This document shows positions 26,885-35,634 of a stretch of DNA of 64,000 nucleotides, piece by piece. The position numbers were made by a program, and so were the translations under genes. Source of the stretch: CAYOZN01 sp964408455. GTDB lineage: Bacteria; Planctomycetota; Phycisphaerae; UBA1845; UTPLA1. The notes below the pieces were generated by a model. That model was not told the DNA's origin and ran no database searches. It saw only the letters and a list, made by a program, of their open reading frames with translations. Position 1 is the first letter of the stretch. Every line of letters begins with the position of its first letter. The stretch is taken from positions 372,001 to 436,000 of the forward strand of contig CAYOZN010000001.1 in assembly GCA_964408455.1 (NCBI GenBank), in the 5' to 3' direction.

Positions 26885-27643
26885 TCACAGCCGATGGCAC
26901 GCCAGGCACATCCGGCTCCCGCGGTTTGACATCACCAGCATGCCCTCGTGCCGCCCGGTGTTGTGTGGATCGTGACACGAGATGCACTGCACCCGCCCAT
27001 CCGGCAGCGAAATCCGCCCGTCCGCGATGACCGCCTGAATCGGCCGATACGTGGGGTCATTCACGGGATACACGACGCCGATCGGATGCCCGGTCAGCGG
27101 CCCGACGCCAAGCTGGGACGAGCCAAGCTGACTCGAAAGCCGCGTGGCGTGTGCCGCCGTGTACACGTCGCTGGCGATGACGCCGTCGTGGCAACTCAGG
27201 CACAAAAGCGACGCATCGTCCAGATCCACGCTGATCGCCTGAAAGGGCCTGATCGCCGCCGTGGCGACCGCCCGCTCATCGAGCAGGGGAGCGCGGCCCT
27301 CCGGCAGATGGGGCGTGTGACAGGGCGTGCACAGATCGCGTGCATGCATGCCGGACTGTGTGAAATCGTGCTTGCTGCCGATGATGCCGGCACTCAAGAT
27401 GCCGTCTTCGTCCGGCGGCGCTTCGTTCAGCTTCGACATCCGGGCCGGCTCATCGACGGGCTCTGCCTCGGGCTGCGCATCCGGTTTGGCACACGACCAC
27501 ACCATGCACGCCCAGGCCAGTGCGCCGAAGAGCGCAAATGCGGCGCGGCCCCGGCATTCGGTGGATGTGGAAGATTCCGCGAAGCCGGACAGCCGAGACT
27601 TCTCGCCGGAATTACCGCCGGAATGGGTATCGCCGATCTCCAT
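26885..27643 (-). CDS. Tetraheme cytochrome c lipoprotein (paired CXXCH type)
   Basis: 252 residues from the ATG at 27643; a longer frame would run into the divergent porin gene. A hydrophobic segment ends at MVWSC, so it is probably a lipoprotein. Four CXXCH motifs follow: CTPCH, CLSCH, CISCH and CLACH. The patterns CTPCHTPH, CLSCHDG and CISCHDPHNTG are typical of doubled CXXCH cytochromes found near outer-membrane electron conduits. It is divergent from the beta-barrel gene by 91 bases and precedes the NHL-octaheme gene on the same strand. Confidence 0.88.
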   Translation of the reverse strand: MEIGDTHSGGNSGEKSRLSGFAESSTSTECRGRAAFALFGALAWACMVWSCAKPDAQPEAEPVDEPARMSKLNEAPPDEDGILSAGIIGSKHDFTQSGMHARDLCTPCHTPHLPEGRAPLLDERAVATAAIRPFQAISVDLDDASLLCLSCHDGVIASDVYTAAHATRLSSQLGSSQLGVGPLTGHPIGVVYPVNDPTYRPIQAVIADGRISLPDGRVQCISCHDPHNTGRHEGMLVMSNRGSRMCLACHRL

Positions 27644-27734
27644 CGGGTCGGTAGTATAACCGCCATTTGCCGCCGCGTGTGAAGACGCGTCGCAACGAAT
27701 TCGTATCGAAACATCCCGCACGATATCGAAGCGA

Positions 27735-29885
27735 ATGAACTTCGAATCGCTCCATCGACATCGCCGACGCGCCGCGCCCTTCGTGGCGTGCATCCTGCTT
27801 GTCTTATGTTGCGCACCCGCAGCGGCATTCGCCGAGGAGCCCACCACGCAGCCGGCCGGCGAGCTTGTCGACCAGCCGGCGGAAGGCGTCCCTCCGCCCG
27901 AGGAGATCGAGCCGGCGACGAAAAAAAAGCCGGCCCTCGCCCTTGATGAATTTTCCGCATTCCTCGGCTTCGAGGCCGAGGCCGAAAAGCGAACCGTCCG
28001 CACCGACAGCCGCGGACTCTACAACCCGCGCTTTGCGCAGACCAACAAGCAGTACCGCTTCGAAGAGACGATCGGGTTTGAGGGGCGCGGCAGCATCATC
28101 GATGAGCGCGTCCTCACCTACGATGCGTTCGCCCGCTTCGGGCTTTCCCAGGAGCGCTACACCGAGGATCGCCCCGGGCCCGACGAAGTACGCACCCCGG
28201 ATGGCACCATCCTCGAGTACGACCTGAACTTCAACATCCTCCCGAGGGGGAAAATCTCGGCCAACGTATTTGCGTCCCAGCTCGACGATCGCATCCCGCG
28301 GCCGTTCCTGCCCAGCCTCGATCGCCGCCGCGAGCGCTACGGCACGGGCATCTTCTACAACGACCCCGAGCTGCCGATGTCGCTCACCTACGAGCATCTG
28401 TTCGACGATCTCACCAGCGGCTCGCGCAACCTGGTCGACGACGAGGAGCGCGGCGAGGACACGCTCCGCTACGAGGCCACCTGGCAGCCGACCGAGCACC
28501 ACGCCCTCAACATCGAGGCCGAGCACGAGCGCCGCAGTGAACAGTACAGCGGCACCCGCACCCGCTTCGACACCGAGCGCAATTACCTTGGCCTGACCGA
28601 CACCATCCAGTTCGGCCGGCAGCGCCGCCATCGCCTCGACACCTATCTGCGGCTGGAAGAAGAATCCGGCGATCTCCAGCGCGATGCGTTCGAACTGTCC
28701 CCACTCTTGCGCCTTCAGCACACCGACTCGTTCTTCACCACCTACCGCGCTCAGTATCTCAGCGAGTCGTACGCCAATCTCGAAGTCGACACCCTGCGGG
28801 CCGACTGGACCGCCGTTCACCAGTGGCGCGACATGCTCACCACCAGCCTCGGCATCTACGGCCTTCAGCAACAGGCCGATCGCAATGCGGATACCACCGA
28901 GTGGGGCACCCTGTTCAACGCCGCCTTCACCAGGCCCAACGACCTCGGTCGATTTCGCAGCCACTTTTCCTGGGCACACAGCAACTCCCGCAGCGACGAC
29001 GGCGGTCGCACCGGCATCATCATCGATGAGAGCGTCACCTTCCGCGATCCGCTTGCCTCCATTCTCAGCCAGCGGAACATTGACCCACTCTCCATCCTGG
29101 TCCGCGGCGCCGATCGCGCCACCATCTTCCTGCCGGGCTTCGACTACATCCTCGAGCGCAACGGCGATGCCACGGCCATCCGTCGCGTGGCCAACGGCCG
29201 GATTCTGAACAACGAAACCGTCTTCGTCAGCTATACGTATTCGGGCTTTCGCGACTTCGTGATCGGCCGCGACCGCATCGACTGGCGCATACAGCAGGAG
29301 TTGATGGAAGGACTCGACGTCTATTACGCGCTTTCGCTCCAGGACGAGGACGTGAACCGCTCGCGCTATCTCACTTTTCGTGAGCGCGACATCAACCGCC
29401 ATCGCATCGGCATCACCCGCCGCCGCCCGCGCTGGTCGGCGGGGCTGGAGCTGGAATACAATGACGACAACATCGACCCCTACCAGGCCGCCCACGCCAA
29501 CGCCGACGCCATCCTGTACGAAGACGCCCGCCACCAGGTGAATGCCCGCGGGGCATACTCATTCTTCCGATTCGACGGGCTGGACTATCTCGACCCGCGC
29601 CAGACGCAGCTCCTCGATGTCGGTCTCAACTGGCGCTACACCCTCGGCCGGCAGCTGGAGGCCGCCGCCGCGGCACTCTACCGCTACCAGGACGACTCGC
29701 TGTACGGCATCACCAACGGCGTGGACCTTACCGCGTCACTGGCCTACAAAATCGGCGAGTTCTCTGTGCTCGTCGAGGCCGAATACGACATGCTCGATCT
29801 GCCGCAGTCGTCTGATGACTCCGTCGGCGTCTGGCTCAAGCTCCGCCGCGACATCCCGATCATCGGAAGGAGGGCCGTCCGATGA
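27735..29885 (+). CDS. Predicted outer-membrane beta-barrel (porin-like) of an electron conduit
   Basis: 716 residues with a signal peptide (cleavage likely after AAAFA near residue 33), a short Pro/Glu-rich segment, then about 640 residues of alternating polar and hydrophobic strands rich in Tyr, Arg, Glu and Phe, as in large beta-barrels. Strand-like stretches include RYGTGIFYND, LSLQDEDVNRSRYLTF and RWSAGLELEYNDDN. There are no heme motifs. The stop overlaps the next start (ATGA). Neighbours are an NHL lipoprotein and multiheme cytochromes, so a role like MtrB, holding cytochromes across the outer membrane, is inferred. The barrel call rests on composition, not on a family match. Confidence 0.75.
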   Translation: MNFESLHRHRRRAAPFVACILLVLCCAPAAAFAEEPTTQPAGELVDQPAEGVPPPEEIEPATKKKPALALDEFSAFLGFEAEAEKRTVRTDSRGLYNPRFAQTNKQYRFEETIGFEGRGSIIDERVLTYDAFARFGLSQERYTEDRPGPDEVRTPDGTILEYDLNFNILPRGKISANVFASQLDDRIPRPFLPSLDRRRERYGTGIFYNDPELPMSLTYEHLFDDLTSGSRNLVDDEERGEDTLRYEATWQPTEHHALNIEAEHERRSEQYSGTRTRFDTERNYLGLTDTIQFGRQRRHRLDTYLRLEEESGDLQRDAFELSPLLRLQHTDSFFTTYRAQYLSESYANLEVDTLRADWTAVHQWRDMLTTSLGIYGLQQQADRNADTTEWGTLFNAAFTRPNDLGRFRSHFSWAHSNSRSDDGGRTGIIIDESVTFRDPLASILSQRNIDPLSILVRGADRATIFLPGFDYILERNGDATAIRRVANGRILNNETVFVSYTYSGFRDFVIGRDRIDWRIQQELMEGLDVYYALSLQDEDVNRSRYLTFRERDINRHRIGITRRRPRWSAGLELEYNDDNIDPYQAAHANADAILYEDARHQVNARGAYSFFRFDGLDYLDPRQTQLLDVGLNWRYTLGRQLEAAAAALYRYQDDSLYGITNGVDLTASLAYKIGEFSVLVEAEYDMLDLPQSSDDSVGVWLKLRRDIPIIGRRAVR

Positions 29886-31476
29886 TCTGGAACTTGCTTC
29901 GTCGCATGCCAATACTCGTTGAGCGGTGCTGCCTCCCGGTGCATGTCCGGCTGCCACTGCTTTGTAAGCAGTGCGAACACCAGGTGCACGCCCGTGTGCC
30001 ACTGCGCAGTGAGCAGCGCAGCCACGCGATATCCGTTCAAACACCGAAGACATACCGGTGCCAACCCTATAGCACCGCCCGTCCCGACCACGCGCATGCC
30101 GCGCGAAACATCCTCAACGCCGCGAAGGCCCTGACGATTGCCGGCATCCTCGCCCTCGCCCCCGCCTGCGCCCGCCCGGCGAAGCCGCTCTTCCCCCAAT
30201 CGGGCCCTTCGCTCGTCTGGCCGCCGGCGCCGGACATCCCGCGCATCCGTTATGTCGGCGAAATCCGCGGCGAAGACAGNNNNNNNNNNNNNNNNNNNNN
30301 NNNNNNNNNNNNNNNNNNNNNNNNNNNNNNNNNNNNNNNNNNNNNNNNNNNNNNNNNNNNNNNNNNNNNNNNNNNNNNNCGGCGCCGGACATCCCGCGCA
30401 TCCGTTATGTCGGCGAAATCCGCGGCGAAGACAGCCTCGGCGCCGCCAAGACCGGCTGGCAGGTCCTCCGCGAATCGCTCACCGGCGAAAAGAGTGAGAT
30501 GCTCTTCTCCACGCCCACCGCCGTCGCGGTCCAAGGTTCGCGCGTCGCCATTGCCGACGGTCAGCAGCGCGCCATCTTCCTCCTCGATCTCGACGTCCGC
30601 ACGATCAAGCCGATCCGCACCGCCGGCCCCTCCGACTTCGCCTGGCCAATCGATGTGATCTTCCTGGATGCGCCCAATACCAACCCGAAGCGCCAGCGAG
30701 GGCGTGACCAACTCCAGCCTGCCAGCGCCCAGCACAACACAAACCCGAAGCGCCAGCGACGCACCGAGCATCTCGCCGTCGCCGATGCCCGCCGCGCTGC
30801 CGTCTTCGTCCTGGACGCCGACGGCATGCTTGTCCGCACCATCGGCCACGGCACGCTCCAGCGCCCCTCCAATCTCGCTTTCGACGCCGAGCGCAACGAA
30901 CTCTGGGTCCTCGACGCCGCCCTCCATGCTGCCATCGCATTTGCACCCGACGGCCGTGAACTCCGCCGCCTCGGCGGAGGCTCCAGCACATCCTCCAACC
31001 CTGGCCAAGGGGGGGCGAAAGGGGGCTCTGCCACCGACGCAAGTCCGCCCGACAATCACACGGCATCGCCCGATGGGATGACTTTCAACTTCCCCGCCGG
31101 CCTGACACACCACCCGCTCACCGGCCTCGCCGTTGCCGACTCGATGAACTTCCGCGTGCTCACGCTCATGCCCGACGGCTTCCCGCAGCTCATCATCGGT
31201 CATAAAGGCGACGCCGCCGGCGACTTCGCCCTCCCACGCGACGTCGCCGTCGACTCCGAGGGCCACCTCTACGTCCTCGACAGCCAATTCGAGAACGTGC
31301 AGATCTTCGACGAGCACGGCCGACTGCTGATGGCCTTCGGTGAAGAGGGCCGCGGCCCCGGCCAGTTCTCGCTGCCTTCCGGCATCACCATCGACGAACA
31401 GGACCGCATCTGGATCGCCGACACCTACAATCGCCGCATTCAGGTCTTCCAATACCTCAAAGAGGTGGCTCCATGA
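29882..31476 (+). CDS. NHL-repeat lipoprotein, interrupted by a scaffold gap
   Basis: The gene is one reading frame broken only by 100 N plus a 55-bp duplicate of the flanking sequence. If the duplicate is merged, 155 bases drop out and the frame runs on from IPRIRYVGEIRGED to SLGAAKTGWQVLRESLTGEK, giving about 479 residues. It starts in an ATGA overlap with the porin gene. A signal (LTIAGILALAPAC) marks a lipoprotein, preceded by an unusually long N-terminal extension of repeat origin. WPPAPDIPRIRYVGEI and the following blades are the six-bladed NHL propeller found beside multiheme conduits in other anaerobes. Repeat insertions coding for NTNPKRQR occur twice. The stop overlaps the next gene. 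Confidence 0.85.
29951..29975. repeat. TGCCACTGCT palindromic repeat copy
   Basis: CACTGCTT-TGT-AAGCAGTG, an 8-bp inverted repeat, lies within the 5' coding part of the NHL lipoprotein gene, ahead of its signal-peptide core. Confidence 0.75.
29994..30019. repeat. Degenerate TGCCACTGCT repeat copy
   Basis: GTGCCACTGCGCAGTGAGCAGCGC is an imperfect member of the same family, 43 bases after the copy at 29951. It also lies between the start codon and the signal peptide of the NHL lipoprotein. Confidence 0.6.
30225..30279 (+). repeat. Left copy of 55-bp duplication flanking the gap
   Basis: Identical to 30380-30434. The two copies abut the two sides of the N run, as expected when overlapping contig ends are scaffolded without being merged. 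Confidence 0.95.
30280..30379. other. Assembly gap (100 N)
   Basis: Exactly 100 N, a conventional placeholder length. Both flanks end in the same 55-bp sequence, so the gap probably has no missing sequence and is an unmerged overlap. Confidence 0.95.
30380..30434 (+). repeat. Right copy of 55-bp duplication flanking the gap
   Basis: Identical to 30225-30279. It runs from the codons for PDIPRIRYVGEIRGED into the downstream part of the NHL lipoprotein gene. Confidence 0.95.
30679..30702. repeat. AACCCGAAGCGCCAGCGA repeat, copy 1
   Basis: Encodes NTNPKRQRG in frame within a propeller loop of the NHL lipoprotein. This short repeat is familiar from many planctomycete genomes. A second copy lies exactly 60 bases downstream. 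Confidence 0.7.
30738..30760. repeat. AACCCGAAGCGCCAGCGA repeat, copy 2
   Basis: The second copy, encoding NTNPKRQRR, in the same frame as the first. Together they add about 30 residues to one loop of the propeller. Confidence 0.7.
30991..31026. repeat. Short G-rich dispersed repeat
   Basis: CCCTGGCCAAGGGGGGGCG followed by AAAGGGGGCT encodes NPGQGGAKGGS here and LAKGGRKG in another frame. It resembles a mini-repeat seen inside other planctomycete genes and sits in another loop of the same propeller. Assignment as a repeat rests on recollection, since only one copy is in this window. Confidence 0.4.
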
Positions 31477-33305
31477 CCGCACAACACCCGCGCAACTCAA
31501 TTCTCAACTGGCGAGACCCGAACTCGAGCTTCCAGCCGGCGCACCCCATGTGCCCGAAATCCCATTCAGCATTCCGCATTCAACATTCAACATTTGGCAT
31601 TCTGGCTGCCGCTGCATTTTGCATCTTCCACTTTGCATGGTGCATTCCGGCCTTCGCCGACGAATCCGTCATCCTCTCCCCGCACAATCTCTCCACCTCC
31701 GGCCGCGGCACCATCCGCGCCCTCGAGGAAGACCAGGTCTGCATCTTCTGCCACGCGCCGCACAATGCCAGCCCGCAGGCACCGCTCTGGAATCGTCACA
31801 ACCCGACGACCTACTACCGCATCTACCAGTCCAGCACCCTCGACGCCCGCATGGACCAGCCCGGCGGCGCCAGCAAGATGTGCCTCTCCTGCCACGACGG
31901 CAGCATTGCACTCGGCATGGTCCTCAGCCGCGATCCCAACGATCCCATCCCGCTCAACCAGCCCTACATGCCCACCGGCCCGTCGAACCTGACCAACGAT
32001 CTCTCCGACGATCATCCCATCGGCTTTCGCTTTGACCGCCAGCTTGCCAATCGCGATCCGCAGCTCCGCTCGCCCGATCTCGTCAGTCGCGACATCAAGC
32101 TCGGCCCGCGCGGCGAGCTCGAATGCATCGCCTGCCACGATCCGCACAACAACGAGCTCGGCAACTTTCTTCGTCTGCCCGAACGGCAGGGCACCCTCTG
32201 CAACACCTGCCATCGCATGGACGGCTGGCGCACCAGCGCCCACGCCCTCAGCCCGCGCACCGTACCCGCCACCGTCACCAACGGCATCGACCTGCCGTTC
32301 CGCAGCATGTCCGACGCCGCCTGCGCCGCCTGCCACACGTCGCACGGTGCCGCCCATCCGGAGCGGCTGCTTAACGGCCGCACCATCGATCTCTGCGTCG
32401 GCTGCCACAACGGCCTTCACGGTCGCGACATCACCAGCACCCTCAACCAGCGCAGCGGTCACGACATCCGCCGCTGGCCGCACCTGCACGATCCGGCGGA
32501 GAATCCGCTGACCATGCCCACGCACGTTGATTGCGTCGACTGCCACAACCCGCACGCCGTCCGCGACGACCCGCTCGGCAGCGCGCTATCCACGATCAAC
32601 CTGGGACGCGATCGACTGCCGCCCGCCATGAGCGAGGTCCCCGGAGTGACACTGACGGGGCACCCCATCGAGCGGGCCGACCTGTATTACGAAGTCTGCT
32701 TCCGCTGCCATGCCGACAATGCCGTGCCCATCCGCAATCGCATCGTGCGCCAGCGCGACACCGCCGGTAACATCCGCCGCCAGTTTCTGCCCACCGTCGC
32801 CAGCGCCCATCCCGTCGCCTTCCCTGCCCGTGGCGGCGACGAAGTACCCAGCCTGGTGCCCGAGGCGCGACTCGCCCAGTTCGTCGGCTGCCAGGACTGC
32901 CACAACAATCCCGATGCCCGCCAGCTCGGCGGCGGGGGACCCAACGGCCCGCACGGCTCGCGGTTTGAATTCCTTCTCGCCGATCGCTACGAAACGGCCG
33001 ACTTTACCATCGAAAGCCCGCAGGCCTATGCCCTGTGCTACAAGTGCCACGACCGTGCCAGCATCCTCGGCGACGAAAGCTTCGAATTCCACCGCCGCCA
33101 CATCGTCAACGGTCAGTCCCCGTGCAGCAGCTGCCACAGCCCCCACGGCGTCCCTGGCAGCCGCGCGAGCCATTCGCACCTGATCAACTTCGATCTCTCG
33201 ATCGTGGGCGGCCAGCGCTTCTTCCAGGACCTCGGCCGCTTCGCTGGCAGCTGCACGCTGACCTGCCACGGCGTGAACCACGTGAACTTCACATACGGCC
33301 CATAG
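31473..33305 (+). CDS. Twelve-heme cytochrome c (paired CXXCH type), exported
   Basis: 610 residues starting in an ATGA overlap with the NHL lipoprotein gene. The signal-peptide core (residues about 40-60, ending IPAFA) is preceded by a repeat-derived stretch (HSAFRIQHSTFG). There are eleven CXXCH motifs (CIFCH, CLSCH, CIACH, CNTCH, CAACH, CVGCH, CVDCH, CFRCH, CQDCH, CYKCH, CSSCH) plus a terminal CTLTCH (CX3CH). Many are followed by PH or PHN, and several are preceded by DxxC, typical of doubled CXXCH proteins. It is the largest heme carrier here and the last gene of the porin/NHL/cytochrome operon, so it may be the external or spanning wire of the conduit. Confidence 0.93.
   Translation: MTAQHPRNSILNWRDPNSSFQPAHPMCPKSHSAFRIQHSTFGILAAAAFCIFHFAWCIPAFADESVILSPHNLSTSGRGTIRALEEDQVCIFCHAPHNASPQAPLWNRHNPTTYYRIYQSSTLDARMDQPGGASKMCLSCHDGSIALGMVLSRDPNDPIPLNQPYMPTGPSNLTNDLSDDHPIGFRFDRQLANRDPQLRSPDLVSRDIKLGPRGELECIACHDPHNNELGNFLRLPERQGTLCNTCHRMDGWRTSAHALSPRTVPATVTNGIDLPFRSMSDAACAACHTSHGAAHPERLLNGRTIDLCVGCHNGLHGRDITSTLNQRSGHDIRRWPHLHDPAENPLTMPTHVDCVDCHNPHAVRDDPLGSALSTINLGRDRLPPAMSEVPGVTLTGHPIERADLYYEVCFRCHADNAVPIRNRIVRQRDTAGNIRRQFLPTVASAHPVAFPARGGDEVPSLVPEARLAQFVGCQDCHNNPDARQLGGGGPNGPHGSRFEFLLADRYETADFTIESPQAYALCYKCHDRASILGDESFEFHRRHIVNGQSPCSSCHSPHGVPGSRASHSHLINFDLSIVGGQRFFQDLGRFAGSCTLTCHGVNHVNFTYGP
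31563..31602 (+). repeat. CATTCAGCATTCCGCATTCAA-type short tandem repeat
   Basis: A run of near-tandem CATTC-rich units extends into further TTTGCAT units to about 31650. It encodes HSAFRIQHSTFGI at the start of the signal peptide of the twelve-heme protein. The base composition is AT-rich compared with its surroundings. Confidence 0.5.
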
Positions 33306-33378
33306 TGATTTCGGAGATAAGAAATTCGACTTGGCCCCGGAGCGTTCGGCGATTCGGGGATTCCGGGAGGAACAGTAA

Positions 33379-35388
33379 CTAATTCGCTCCCGGCCCCGGC
33401 ACGCCCCCATCCCATTCGCTCTCCGCCCACGGCGGCGCCGCCATCGGCTGCGGATCCGCGTACGGCGGAATCGCCCCCGCCTCCAGCGCCGCGCAGGCCT
33501 GCGTCAGACCCAGCCCGCAAGCGTGCTCGAGCAGCTGGCGTGCCATGACCACGTCACGTTCCACGCCGTGTCCCTGCGCGAAAATATGCGCCGCGTACCA
33601 GCAGCTCTCGGCGTCGCCCGATTGGCACGCGTTCGCGAACGCCTGCACCGCCATCCCAAGATTGCCCGTAGCCGTCGCATCCGACAGCCGGATGCGCGCC
33701 ATGCCCTTCCACGCGTATAAATTCTTCATCCGGCAGTTGCGATAGTGCTCCATCGCCCGCCTGGCGTCCTCCGGCCGGCCGCGACCGGTCTCGTAGGCAA
33801 GGCCGACCAGCAGGCAACCCAGTTCGCCCCGCCCGGGGCCGCACTCCGCCTCCAGCAAATCGAGTGCCCGATCCACGTCGGCATCCGAGGCGCGTTCGTG
33901 CAGGAACAGAAACTGCATCGCCACGTTGGCACAGCCCGCCGAGTCGCCCAGTTCGCACGCGCGCGAAAAGTAGTGCGCCGCCTGGCCGTGGTTCTCGCGC
34001 ACGATGTCGCCCTTGATGCACAGTAGCCCCAGTTCGTTGCACGCCGGGCCCGAGCCGGCCGCCTCGGCCTGTGCGCCCGCCGCCATCACCAGGCTGTGGC
34101 CGGCAAACGGCTTGCCGTCGGCCAGCGCCTGCTTCCAGAAAGCGACCGAGGCGCCGGGGTGAGGCGCCTCGATGAACCCCGTCAGTTGCATCGTGGCGAA
34201 CAGGCCGCCCCAGCAGGTCATGTACACCATGTTCAGCGGCCGCGGCGCGAGCATCGCCTCCCAGCCGCGCGTGAGGCCACCGAAGATCGGCCCGCGCACC
34301 ACGCGGTCAATCAGCGGCACGCACAAATTCAGGATCGGCACCGGCAGCAGCTTGTCCCAGAACAGCGGCACCTCGAAATGCGCCAGGATGTGAAACAGGG
34401 CCGCATAGGCCAGGCCGTAGAGCCCGCCGAAGACGATGCGTCCGAGGTGCGTCCGCGGTGACGTGGCAGGGTCAGTCACCAGCAGGTGCATGCCGAGGAA
34501 GATCGGCGCCGCGATGTTGATGTTGACGAAGAAATAGGTGCCGACGCTCTGATGATATGCCAGGTTCACCAGGCACAGCATCGCCGTCGCCGAGAGTGTC
34601 ATCAAGGTGACATGAAACAGGTACTGCACCACCAGTCCGCTGAGGAAAATGATGGTCAGCATGTGCGGCGTTTCGAACGTGGTGGCGATCTCGCGGCCCC
34701 ACGTCAGATCGTTCGTCGTGCCCGTCGCGATCAACCCGATCGCGAAGACGAATTGCCCGAAGGCCGAAGGGTTGAAGATGTGCCGCCGCTGGCCCTCGCG
34801 ATTCCACGTCAGAAACTGCTTCGCCAGTGCCCCGGTCAGCAGCATCAGAAACTGCATGTAGTACCAGTCATCCCGGAACCACAGCAGCAGATTCGTGCTC
34901 AGCACGATGGGAAGCGGGCCGAAGCCCAGGCGCCAGTTTCGCCCGCGCGACCACGTCAATAGCGCCTCGATCACATAAACGAACAGCAGCTGCGCCACGA
35001 TCAGCGGCGCATTCCCGTATACGCTGGGCCAGAACCAGCCCCACCAGAGCAGAATTCCGGACTGGATCAACCCCTGTACGTAATGTGCCCTGACCGGCGT
35101 GTACTCGACCCGCAGCGCCTGCCCGCGCCGCCGCGCGACTGCCGCCAGCACCGCCTGCCACGCGAGCAGCCCCGCCCCCATCCCGGCAATCGACCACGCC
35201 AGCTTCGGATTCTGATAGACTCTTGACGTGCCCATCAGCGACAGCAGCAGGAGTGTCATTGCCAGCGGCAGCCGGTTCAGGCGCAGCCACCCCGCGGCAT
35301 CCGCGGCGACGGTCTCAACGCGATCGGCGCCTGTCTTCATGGGGCCGGATACGGCCGATCCCGCGGCATCAACTGTGGCTGGATTCAT
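33379..35388 (-). CDS. RnfD/NqrB-like membrane protein fused to Sel1 repeats
   Basis: 669 residues from the ATG at 35388. The N-terminal 375 residues hold about ten transmembrane helices with the RnfD/NQR2 features FNPSAFGQ and TDPATSPRTHLGRIVFGG. The covalent-flavin motif SGAT of true RnfD/NqrB is not seen; a degenerate LSATAM may occupy that place. Residues about 400-650 are Sel1-like repeats (AAHYFSRACELGDSAGCANVAMQF and similar), which bind protein partners. No other rnf or nqr genes are nearby. Lying tail-to-tail with the cytochrome island, it may be an accessory quinone- or flavin-linked membrane unit, but this is speculative. Confidence 0.8.
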   Translation of the reverse strand: MNPATVDAAGSAVSGPMKTGADRVETVAADAAGWLRLNRLPLAMTLLLLSLMGTSRVYQNPKLAWSIAGMGAGLLAWQAVLAAVARRRGQALRVEYTPVRAHYVQGLIQSGILLWWGWFWPSVYGNAPLIVAQLLFVYVIEALLTWSRGRNWRLGFGPLPIVLSTNLLLWFRDDWYYMQFLMLLTGALAKQFLTWNREGQRRHIFNPSAFGQFVFAIGLIATGTTNDLTWGREIATTFETPHMLTIIFLSGLVVQYLFHVTLMTLSATAMLCLVNLAYHQSVGTYFFVNINIAAPIFLGMHLLVTDPATSPRTHLGRIVFGGLYGLAYAALFHILAHFEVPLFWDKLLPVPILNLCVPLIDRVVRGPIFGGLTRGWEAMLAPRPLNMVYMTCWGGLFATMQLTGFIEAPHPGASVAFWKQALADGKPFAGHSLVMAAGAQAEAAGSGPACNELGLLCIKGDIVRENHGQAAHYFSRACELGDSAGCANVAMQFLFLHERASDADVDRALDLLEAECGPGRGELGCLLVGLAYETGRGRPEDARRAMEHYRNCRMKNLYAWKGMARIRLSDATATGNLGMAVQAFANACQSGDAESCWYAAHIFAQGHGVERDVVMARQLLEHACGLGLTQACAALEAGAIPPYADPQPMAAPPWAESEWDGGVPGPGAN

Positions 35389-35634
35389 GGAGCAAGAGCG
35401 GTTTGAACGAGACGCGTGTAATCCGGGGCGGCGCCAGCACGACTGCCACGCCCAACGACATCTCAGCTTATCCCAGGACGCACCGGAACTCCAGAGATCC
35501 GACCCGTCCGTCGGAACCGGGGACTGCACAGCCCGGCCCATTCGCCATTACCGGGCGAGCGATGTCGCTTACCGGCAGCCGCTTCCGAGTACGCCACTCA
35601 AATCACCGAATCACCAATACTGAGATCTCAGATT

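Noticed and set aside
27804..29534. A 576-codon minus-strand frame opposite the beta-barrel gene
   Set aside because: Repetitive Gly/Val/Asp composition typical of an antisense shadow; the plus strand has a signal peptide and operon overlaps.
29882..30658. Two separate truncated genes on either side of the N run
   Set aside because: The flanking 55-bp duplicate shows a single gene split by an unmerged contig overlap.
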